Positions 30,701 through 42,700 of a stretch of 64,000 bases of DNA are shown here, piece after piece. Origin of the DNA: Antedon bifida (taxonomy: Eukaryota; Echinodermata; Crinoidea; Comatulida; Antedonidae); assembly GCA_963402885.1 (NCBI GenBank), contig OY727097.1, forward strand, positions 30,807,401 to 30,871,400, given 5' to 3'. The position numbers and the translations under genes were made by a program. The notes beneath the pieces are model-generated. The model ran no database searches, was not told the DNA's origin, and saw nothing but the letters and a program-made list of their open reading frames with translations. How positions within the stretch are numbered: position 1 is the stretch's first letter; each line of letters opens with the position of its first letter.

Positions 30701-33700
30701 ATATAGTAATAACTCTAAAATCCAAATTTAGATAAGTTATAAATAATTATTTAGATGTTTGGGAGGACACACTGTACAGTAGTAATTTTCGTATGATATT
30801 AATTTTTCAAAATTAAATTAAATTTTCCAATATAAGAATAACAATTTTAATCATATCATATCAAGCCATATCAACCCATAGTACTTTACTATACAGAAAC
30901 TTAACCTATAGGACATTTTTTGAGTTATTTTTAGCATAAATTATAGAACAGTCTATCAATGTACAGTATCATTTGTACACATTATAAAACAATAAATTAG
31001 TTTAATGCTAGTATGACTTATGGCAAATATTTGTATTGCCCTTGAACCAGAAAAGAATGAATTTGAAGCCACCAGGGTTTTACTTTACTTTTCCTTGCAG
31101 AGACTGCTTAGGACATCATCAGGGGGGCAGGCGGGGGTCAGGCTCAAGATGCTTAAAAAGCAAAAATGCCAATCTGACACCCATGAGAACATGAATGAAA
31201 GTGAACATTTAACCAAACATGCCCGATCATGCGTTTAAAAGTTCAAATTCACTCGTATGGCATTACTTGTTGTTTGGTATTTTTATCCTGGTATTTAGCG
31301 GCTAACGACATGGCTCAAGTACCACTCATCATTGAGACTTATTTCTCCATGCACTCACTAAACCATCCAATATCATTTTTCGCCAGATTCAACGTGAAAA
31401 TATTGAGTACACAGTATAATTTAATATTTTATTATAACAAATTATAAAATAGTACTAGTAAATAAAATAAATATTAAAACAAATAATAGTTTAACTACAA
31501 AACTAAAGTATTTGATAATTTAAGGCTCTACAGTACAGTATACACAGTATAGAAGAAGTCTGGATTATACAGTAGTACTGTACAGAACTATTGACACTAT
31601 AACAATGCATAATTTACAATTTGTTTTAAAGGTAATAATAATAGGGGAAAATAATTGTATTTTTCTTGTTTGAATAGAAAAGTAAATTGCATAATACAAC
31701 AGTATACAAACCACCAGAAATCAAACTACAGAGTACTGTATACTCACCACAACTAATATTAATATGCTGAATAACAGTTATCACACCTTATACACAATAA
31801 TACTTGTATCACCCTAAATTATCTCCCACAACATTTATTGATCACAGGTATTGATTCTACAGCAAAATAAAATGTAATTTCAAAGTCTTGAGGTTCAGCC
31901 TGTTGAATCTCAAAAGACGTTAGAAATGAATCATGACTCAACCAGGCTAGCAGAGTGAATATATAGACAGGAAATCACAACAATTTATAATAGTCAAATA
32001 GAGAAACGCATCAAAACTTGTTTAAAATGCTATTTCTTACATTTATATTTTCATACTAGTGTAAAGTTCTGTCTACACTATTAAACTTTATGTGACAAAA
32101 AATGTGATGTGCCCATATATGGACATGATGATGTCATATCACTACCATAATTGGGTATATCACTACCATGTTTGGTCACATCACACTTTTTTTTGTCACA
32201 TACATTTTGATAGTGTAGACAGAGCTTTAGAACTTCATTTTAAGTACCTTGATTTTAGTCAGTCAACTAGACAAATGTATCTTGTTTTGAAGTATGTGTT
32301 TTTACAGTATAATATAATTTCCTCAAAGTGTCATTTTCAATTATAATCTTTAAACAAGTTAATTTGTAAATAGATTACTTATTCAGTAATAACCCTAAGG
32401 GAAAACTATTACAACAGAAGGGTAATCTTGTTGCTACTGTAGTTATTGAATTATTTTTTTATATCACTTGTTTTCAAAATTAACCTTTGACCTGCTAATT
32501 AATTAAAAATATAGATTAATGAAATACAGTAATGTGAAGGGTTATTCACCTTGTATGTAGCCAAACCCAAAAAATAAGGATGAATTCAACCACAATGAAT
32601 TTACAGTATTTTTAATGTACTTTTTATATTACTTTTTGTATTGCTTGTTATTGTTAAAAATTACATTGTACAGGCAACAATATCATTTGGTTAGCATTAA
32701 ATTAAAATACAATTAAAGTACAGAATGCCAGTACAGGTAACCACACAGGTGAAAGAACTGTATTGTTATGGGTAAGATAAAGAAATTCTTAGTTTAAAAT
32801 GATTGTATTGGAATTTATCTAAGGTACAGTAAAATAGGCGACAGACGTCTCAAACAATAACAAAACAAACTAATTACAATTTTAGAAGGCATTTTAATGG
32901 TACGTTATGATATTCCTAACAAATCAAGATTTTGTGTTTTAATCTTTTGTTGACCTTTGGATGACATATACAGTACAGTAAGCACGGAATAAAAAATGTG
33001 TAAAAAAATATAAATGGGGTACCGTACTGTATGTACTGTATCACGGTACCTTCACATAATGTACAGTAGGTGTCTTGGATACAGTAATGGGGGGTAACAA
33101 TGAATTCTCACATAACTAGATACTTTTTTTTCAAATTTTTAAACAATATAAAAAACACCCTCACCAACTTTATCTACAAAATTAAATTACTGACTTTAAT
33201 CTAGCCTAGGGATAATGTACACTACAGCATTATTGCATTTGATTTGCTTTGTGTAGACCCTGGTTGTCAATACATTCATGACCAGGGTCATACGGAATGC
33301 TATGCTTCACTGAATCTGATCAATATAGTCAATTTCAGTACAACACTAGCTTAATTACAATATACATACATTTGATATTGAATTTCTAACTGTTTAAAGA
33401 ACCAGTAGGTACTACTCTGTACAATTAGTACACTGTACACTATATCATACCATGTACTGTATATTAGTGGTAAAAAAATAGCTGTTTATCATTACAGAAG
33501 GTTTCTACAGTAACAATTGTCCAATGATTTACCTAACTATAGCTCATACAGTACAATTAAAAGTGCCATTAATTAATTGATTGTGCATTAGATACAGTAT
33601 TTGAATACAGTAGGTTTTATTTTATTGCAACTTTTTGATACAAAATATTAAAGTACTGTACAAAACGTTGGTTTCACTTCTTAATGTCAAACTTTATGAG

Positions 33701-36700
33701 ACAAAAAAAATTGTGATGTGCCCATATTATATATGGACATGATGTCACTACCATATTTGAGCACATCACACTTTTTTTTGTCAAACTAGTTTGATAGTAT
33801 AGACAGAGCTTTAAAAACTAAAATTGCTATGCATTTGATTCTCAACCATGAGTCTCTTTAAAGGTACTTTACAGTTTATGCAAGTTATCTGTATACTGTA
33901 GGTATATATTACAATAATATTAAAACTATTAGGTGTGATTACAACAAAACACCTATCAGGTTTAGACAAGGATGTTTCAATTAAACATCCAAATATAATA
34001 TTTCAAAATATGATATGCTAAAAGAATGTATAGCTTAATATAGTGTTTGTTTAGTGTAAATTATCCTATAAAATAATGCTAATGATCAGATAGAAGGTGC
34101 ATGTGTTATTGTCATTCAAATAATGTGCACATTTTATGCAGTGGAATATTGATGAGTAATAATATACTGTAGTATATTTGAAACAGTTTCAATATGATGG
34201 GGAAAAAAACTACCTACTGTACTAGGTACCAATAAGACTATAGTAATTTGTACAGGGAGTACTAAAAGGAAACTTTGATAGCAAAATTACATTAACTGGT
34301 TGAATGTACTGTACTATGTAGCAGTCCAGCAGTTCATTCTACTAGTAGTATTGGTTGATAAAAATTCAAAACCAGTATTACATTAACAAATCAGATGAAA
34401 ACGTACAAAATACTGTGGTTAGTCTCTTAAAAAGTACTGTGTGTATTTCACAATTATGAAACTGTTTTTCTTTTAATTTTTTATCGGATATTGTGATGCA
34501 AATTAGGTAATAATAATGTTCCATACAGTATTATAGGATTACACTTTTTCCAGACTTTGGCACAATACATTACCTACAGTACTGTGACCCTACCCTTGTC
34601 TTCCAGAGAAACCACAATTGTTATACTGTAACCTGTGACATTGTATGTAGCCCTGTCTACACTATCAAACTTTATGTGACAAAAACATGTGATGTGCCCA
34701 TATATAGACATGATGATGTCATACCATATGTAAGCATACAGTATCACTACCATATTTTGACACATCACACAGTTTGATAATGTAGACAGAGCTTTAGATC
34801 TCTTTCACCTAGTAACCTTAAAACACATTTCAAACAATCACATTGATGCCTATACAGGATGTATTCATTGGTACTTAGTTGTGAATCATGCAATAATAAG
34901 GCATTTTAATAGGCTATGAAGATAACAGATTGAAAAGCAATTCATCAATTAATGTCATAATTAATACTTAATAAATGCCAATAAGGCCCATCTTTTTAGC
35001 TTTAATTGCTCAATTAGAGAACTGTAAACTGTAGGTCATCACATGGGATATGATGATTAAATCAAGAAAGAGATAATACTTTATTATTTACTAATATTAA
35101 GGCAGGGAATATTTAAGGCAGGGAATATTTTAGGCAAGGTGTAGCACACTGATAGCCAAAAGCTACTCAAATGGAATGGTGTATACAGTACTGTATAGTA
35201 AATACAAATGCAGTACAAAACTTTCTTATACCAAATTCAGATTGATCAGCAATTATTGATAATAAAAATGTTTTTTATATGAAAATGTTCCCTGAAAGTA
35301 AAGTATGTTTGTACTGTAGTAATGTAAAGATGTTTAGATTCTGAAGAAGAAACTAACAAAATAGACCAGAATGTTGTATTTCTATTTCATCATCAATTTC
35401 ATCATTTATTTCATTCATATTTTTATATAAATCCATGTTCCAATTTTAGAAGATTATTTTTGTGAGTCATTTTTACTGTTTACAATTTTTAGAGTGTGGG
35501 AAGATATGGCAAGAATGAGTGCAAGCCTGATATGCATGAATTCCGTACAATACAGCACCCTACACCATCACTTTTAGAATACCTTGAAATACACTACAAC
35601 AATTCTGTATGGTTAACAATACAAAGGGCATATTTGCCGAGTCAGATAAAATGGGGTTACCCAATAGAAGCAGCCAACCATTAAACAAATCTCAAACACA
35701 GTACGGTAACGATTTAAGATAAAATGGAAAACATGTTGAATGAGACGTTCTTTATGAATCATAACCTTATACAACAGGATATAAACAATATGTGTATTAA
35801 TAATCTATGATCCATGTTGACAATAGAATATAAAGGATTCATAAATAGGGAACATGTTAACAAAGCAAAGAATCAATATAGGAACACAATATGTGTGGAA
35901 TTTGAGGCTATACCGCAACAAAGCCTGACTAGAATTTAGTGCTGCGCAAAGTGTGTAGTCAATAATGGCTGGTACAGGTACACACTACAGTATATAGCAT
36001 CAACACTGTTTTACTGCAGTAAATGATTACTGGAGTAAATACTTGCTGTATAGTATAGTGAATACAGTGTATTGTATGGCTAAAAATCCAATACTAATTC
36101 TCACATTTGAGGTTATACCACAATGCCTAGCTAGAATTGAATGCAGTCATTAATGGCTGGTAAAGGTATACACTGTCTGTAGCATCAACACTGTGTACTG
36201 CTGCAGTAAATAAATATTGTATTAAATACTTGCTATAGTAAATACAGTGTACAGCTATATACAGTGTAACTGCTAAAAATCCAATATTATTCTCACATTT
36301 CTTTCAACAATTGGCAAACACATGTTGCTGGATGACTTTCATTACCACCAAGATTTACGGCCTAGGATCATGTGAGCTTTATTAATATGATGATTACTTA
36401 CTATAGCATGTTTATAATGATTTAACTGGCAGTAGTAGGAAATAATACATCATTATTTGGCAACAAGAAAACACTTGAACTTTTTTTAAGGAAAACAAAT
36501 GGATTTTTTCAACTTTTAAGATCTGTAATATATATCATTTCCAGACACAATTAATTTGAGCAAGATGGATGACAAATTAAGTCTAAAAGTAAAGTTATTA
36601 TATAAATAAATCTAAATACTGTATTTATTGTATATCAATAATAATATAATCATAAACAAAAGTATGACATTTTTTATATTTTTCAAGACAGAAAAAACCT

Positions 36701-39700
36701 ATAAAAAGTAGTAAAAATATTTTCACAAAATTTAACAAAAAATCATTAACATATTATTTGTCTTCTGGATTAGTTATAAATTAATTTTTGGCATGGCATG
36801 CCATCTAGGCCCTAGTTAGGCCTAGGCCTAATTCGCCTAAAATTATTTATAAAATATAACTTTTAAATTTAAACAGTAAATTCCTTTTAATAAAAAAAAA
36901 TGCTTGTAAATTTAGTGTTCAACAGACTTTTAAAATAAATAGTTATTCTGACTCGACCATGTAGGGCTGGCTGGGCCTACTGAAACTTTAGGCCTAGGCC
37001 TAGTCATTTGTCGTCTGAAATGTCAGGTGTATCGTTTGGCACCATGCTACCGGGGACAAGTGCTCATCTCTCCCTTCTCTTCAAAAACAACGACGTGTGT
37101 GTCATCACTAGAAAGATAGGCCCCTCTCCCACAGACCGAGTGACAGTATAAATATCATACTAATTAATAAATCTAAGCAACAGTACTAGTACTTACAAGC
37201 TTTTAAAATGTACAATAGAATAGATTCCAAACGAAGAAAGTCAATGTGTGATGAAATATTAGGATTCTAGGCCTAACCGACTGAAGCGACGACGCATACA
37301 AAAAAGTGAACTGGCAGCTTCTGTGTTTACAGATGGCATCGTCCACTTTTTAATAGTGATTAGAAAAATTACTTACATTTAATTTCATCAAAAAAGTATC
37401 AACGTATTACTAATACACATTATAATGATATGTGAATGACATATTAATGTTCTGATAAATTATAAAAATATGATTTTCCATTATATTACATTTATTCGAA
37501 TGTGATGAATAATTAATAGACCCTATAAAATAGTACTATGATCTAAGTTGACGACTCGCGGTTTATGTGCATTCCAAACATTCCCAATTTTCCAGGGACC
37601 ACCTTAATTATTTTTTTGTAGGATTTTTTAGCTCCAATTAATTTCTAATTAATGATTAATATTACGCAAAAAATAAATAAAACATCATAATGTTGCCAGT
37701 GCCACTATTAAAAGTGTTAATGACCTACTTTCTCATGTCCTCAAATATTGAAAAACTTAAGTCATAGTAAAATACAACATACAACATGATTAATAAAAAT
37801 AAAATATTACTCATCATAAGTTAACAAAAAGCAAATTTATATATATGTGATGCATATCAAAACCTGATCATAAACACATAGACAATTGTGTTTACTTGTG
37901 TTTTTATTTCCTTAACTTAATGCAGATAGATGGATGCTCCAGGCATGTCAGAGGATCCCAAAGGAAATAGGTATCACAGGCTTCAGGAAGCTGCTGTCAA
38001 AGCAGCACTTAATGCTTATTTTTTTTAAAGTATTCTGTGTTTTGTTTTTGTTCATTCCTATTAGTTTTCTGGTTTGTGTTACTTTATTTCCAATTTATAA
38101 AGAAGAACAACATTAAATGCTGGATTAAATTATTGTTATAGTAAAATTTGCCTATGTTTTTTGTTTGTTTCAGAATATATCCAATATATCAATCAATAAT
38201 CTAGTAAAAATATCATGTATATAAAATATGAAAATAATCATTTTATTGATACATAAAAAAGAAACCAGATAACCACCACTGAATTTTATATTCATCCGGC
38301 ATTATAGATTAGGAGGGGGTGGTGGTGGGAGACAAATATTTCATAAATGATAAAAAACGATCCGTCGGGTTACAGGAAAATATTAATTGTTAGCATTATT
38401 TTATTTGAAAAAGACATGGCTGTTAAATTTTAAGGGGGGCTAAAGCCTGTTTATGTCCCGTCTAAGCCTATTCCTTGTATTCCCAGGGTACTATCCCCTG
38501 AATAAGTACAGTATGTACAAGGTTTTATAAATGTATTTATTTTAAAGAATGTCTTTAAATGGATCAGGATGAGGGAAAAAGTTAAGCATAAAAATAACTT
38601 GTTGAACTTCTAGAACAAACCAGTTTATTATATCAGCATTGAACAATGATTGCGCTGTTCATTGGTATTCGCAAATATTTGTCAGGTTAACCAATTGTCT
38701 GTTGACATTAAAACTTTATCACCAATTCCGCCCAGCAAATGAGAGTACATATATTTATCACACAAGACGTTGACATTTTGATTAACTGTTAGACAACTTC
38801 AGTCACATTTCTCACTAATTATAACCTATTCAAAGAAGCTGTAGTAAAAATTGCCATTTTAAATTCAATTCAACTTTATTTCAGACAAACTGTCCATATG
38901 AAACAAATACATACAATAAAAAAGAAAAGAAATACAAAGCATTATGTGACAACCATCATGGAGAGAGGACTAAGAATTATCTGACATAGTGCCTCTTTCT
39001 ACTTAAAATACAAACTCTAGTACACAATTATTCTCTAGTCCAAGTACAGCTCCAGTGGTGGCTATAACTATAAATGTGCCTCTTTCAATCATCCCAATAA
39101 GTCAATACACTTGAATCTAATTAGCATATTAAGCACATACTAAAAATACTATATTATGTGAACATTCAATTCAAACTATTTATGATACTTACAACTTCAG
39201 CATAAACTGTAGGCAATCGACTGATTTTCTTGATAGAACCTGGTTTCAGACATTGCATCAATCTGATTGGATAAAATTCAGGTTATATTTTTAAAATGTT
39301 ATAATACTGTGTATTACTTGCACTGATGAAAGACTAGTGTTGCTCAAAAGCTGCTAATTTTTCTGGCTGTTTTAATTAAGTTTTGATTTATGTTTTTGAT
39401 TATTTTCATTCTCACAGATTTCCTCATCTTATCATTTCAAATTAACGAATTAAATTTCACTATATCACCGGGTGGTTTAGAATTAATGTTCTGTTCCTGA
39501 TGTGTGCATAAATATCTTATGACATATACATACATTGACAACTGTTGTACAGGCCTACTGTAATGTGGTAATCATTAAACTGTATAAGCATTTATATTGT
39601 CAATCATTATCTATAATAAAATCAATAGTTACTTACTCACAAAGCAGCTCTCCATTCCGAAGTGAACGTCCAAGTGTTTTGTATTGGAATTTTTTACCTG

Positions 39701-42700
39701 TTACGGCCTAAAAAAAAAATTATAAAATATTTGTAGATAATAATAGGCATACTGTACATTTAAATAATACCGGTAATTAAAATATTTGTAAAAATATTAT
39801 TTTAATTATATATATAAATACAAAAGAGTATATAAAAATGTCTCCCAGGGCACTATTTTTCAATAGTTATAAGTATTACTTATTAGCAGTTATATTGTCT
39901 ATACAATAGTACTGTACTTGATGATAGAGTTGGAAAAAAGTTTTTAAACTCTAGGTGGCAGCATTTCAAATTTACCTTTTCCCAGAGAATGATAGCACAG
40001 TACAGTACATAAGAGATACACTAATACAAACATATTAAAAAGATAAATATAAACCTATATTAAAAACCACATTCTAGCTTTTATGGGAATATTTTCCATT
40101 TGAAATTATTAATATGCAAGTTGAGATAAAACATGAATTTATAGCCAATCAATTTGGTGTTTACTTTAAGCTTTACAATAAAATTTAATGCCAAACATTT
40201 TTTAAACATAATTTTTTTTGTCAAATGATATCAAAGCTTAAAAAGAACATTAACCAGTAAAAATACAATACCTTTATTTTTAAAAGATACTAACTATTAT
40301 TTGCAATATTTTATTTTATAGAGCGAGATATGAAGCTACATTTTAATGAGCATAATTAAATATAAAGTACATTTTCGACAATACCAATTATTTCAAATAA
40401 AATAGGGTAGAGCCACGTTGCTAAACAGCATACAGGTATTTTTCTTGACTATTTTTACTGTGTTTAATCCTCTTTAAGTTTTGTAATTAGTCTCGCTTAC
40501 TGTATAGCTATTTAGCTGCTTCAATTAACAATGTTATTTCATGCAAAGGAATTCCTTTTACAGGGAGTAAACATAAGACTAGTATTTACAGTGAAAACTT
40601 TCCGCTATTGTTCTGATTGTTCCACCTTATTGTCAAAACTCTTGAATACAATACAATTTTTTTTACACAAAAATATTCAGAATTCTAAAGGTATTAAAAA
40701 CCAATCGTCTGGAATATGGCTGGATACATTTTAATTTCACAGAAATAATCCGATAATTTTAACATGACAAGAGAGTGTGCGCTGAATTAAGCTTCCGTCT
40801 GAGTGGATATTCAAAGTGTAAAAATAAAGTGATTTTGCAATTTTATGATACCTATAAGAATTTTAATGGAAAAATAAATGCCAGTCAAAGAATTTATAGG
40901 ACAAAAATTGCATAGGGATAATAAAATCGTTAAAAAGTTGACCATGCCAAATTATTGTACTGCAGTTACTGCAGTATAACTACATTTTTAAAACCTGTTC
41001 AATTATTCACCAATACCTAGGCAATCATACACACTGTTTATTGCAGTGGTTGCCTCATAAACTTGTACAAAAAACAAACTCAAATCAAACGTTATTGCAT
41101 AAAAAAAAACTTTTAAAAAGTCTTTACTGCAGTAACTTTACTGCAGTAGAATAACTTGGACAGTTTTAATTTATACTGTATGTTTTTTTTCTTGACTCTA
41201 CTGCACCCAATAAATTAAACATTTCTCAATTGTTTACACAGAACAGTACTGGTTACATACAGGTACTTATTATGAGTCCCAAGATGCTTATACTACCTGC
41301 TATTATTATATATCACAAACACATTCACAAAAATACACAAAATAAATAACACACAATGAGAAAGAAGTGGGCTTGTAGTATCACAATAGCATCAAGGGAA
41401 ATCATTAGAGAACAGTGCATGAAGAACTAGAGGCATGGACATTTGCCGATACGGTTGTTTAACGGTGCATGTGTTGATATGGGCATACGTTCCCCTGGGT
41501 CAGGATGTGCCTTAGGGTGTGCCTGAAACCTAGATAAGTGTAGAAGTCATCGTTTGGTTCCAGTTTAATACCTTAGTCTCACGTAACAAAATATCAATTA
41601 TTATATTTCTAGTATTTATTCGCTCAAAACGTTGCTGTTGACATCAATATATTGTATTAGTGTATATTATTATTTTGATATGTGAATGAATACATTCAAT
41701 CAATGTACAGTAAATGCCTTTTATTATTTTCTATTTATATTTATTGACACTTTGTTCACTCTTCACTGATTTTCCCATCTTTACTGCTTTAATATTCACA
41801 TGCAACAAATTATATCATGGTTTAGTGTCACTTCTTTTATGCCCTAATATTACATTTGATTGTACAAATTATTCATAGGTGTCCATGGGAGTGTTCGGAC
41901 CACACCCCTCTAAATTTTACAATTTTGTTCCAGATGTTTTTTTTTTTGGTGCACATCACTATGTACGGTTGATAATGTTTCAACCTGACCACTTTTTCAC
42001 AGAGGCCTTTGACAACACTGTAGCTTGAACCGGACCACTTTATTTCTTGTGGCTACATCACTGTTATGCGCATTATTAGATCTTAGTAGTATTGTCATAC
42101 AGATGTCACAAGTCCCTGTGAAAACTACAATGACACACTTGATTGGTGCGATATACAGTAAATACATACAACCTTCATAGCCAAGTGCTAATCCAATTCA
42201 ACTGTTTACAATCTTTAACTAACTCATTGTTAAACATTTAAAATCTCAATTATCTACCTTAGTCACTGTAAACCGTGATTGTAAACTCATCTAAATTATT
42301 GTCAATAAAGCTATACACGCCTTCAATTATATAGGCATTAGTGTGAATCACTTGTTGTATATTATCACCAATAGGCTATGCATATAAACATCTATCAAAT
42401 GTGCTTCTTTCCCACCAATGCTATAACTCCTATTCAGAGAACACTTCTTTTGTATTTTTCCTGAAAGACGTGTTCCTTTAAAGATGTACTGTCCCTCAAA
42501 ATCATGAAACATAAAGATTATAAAATCAGACTTTTAATAGCACATTTTGCAGTTTTAATGAAGTTATTCACTTCTAAACCCATTGACTGAGTCAATTTGA
42601 CATTAAATTACAGTTTTTTCACGAAAATAATTTATTTTTTCAATCCAATTATTGGTCAAAGTGAATAACTATTATATGACATTAAAATGGCGTATTCAAA

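Larger units (their letters stand above)
28768..39192. other. 10.4-kb intron inside the CH domain of the LMO7-like gene
   Basis: AT-rich, with MITE A copies 10-12 and a striking density of TACAGTA/TACTGTA words, especially at 31500-36300. A possible alternative first exon lies at 37197-37340. Short ORFs here have no coding features. Confidence 0.6.

Noticed and set aside
31020-31238. 72-codon plus-strand ORF starting MANICIALEPEKNEF
   Set aside because: No splice context, homology or codon pattern; within a long intron.
32092-32346. ORFs with an MCPYMDMMMSYHYH-like start here and in several other places
   Set aside because: They translate the core of MITE family A in a shared frame; the repeat explains them.
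35496-35684. 62-codon plus-strand ORF starting MGRYGKNECKPDM
   Set aside because: Isolated in an intron with no supporting sites or recognisable motif.
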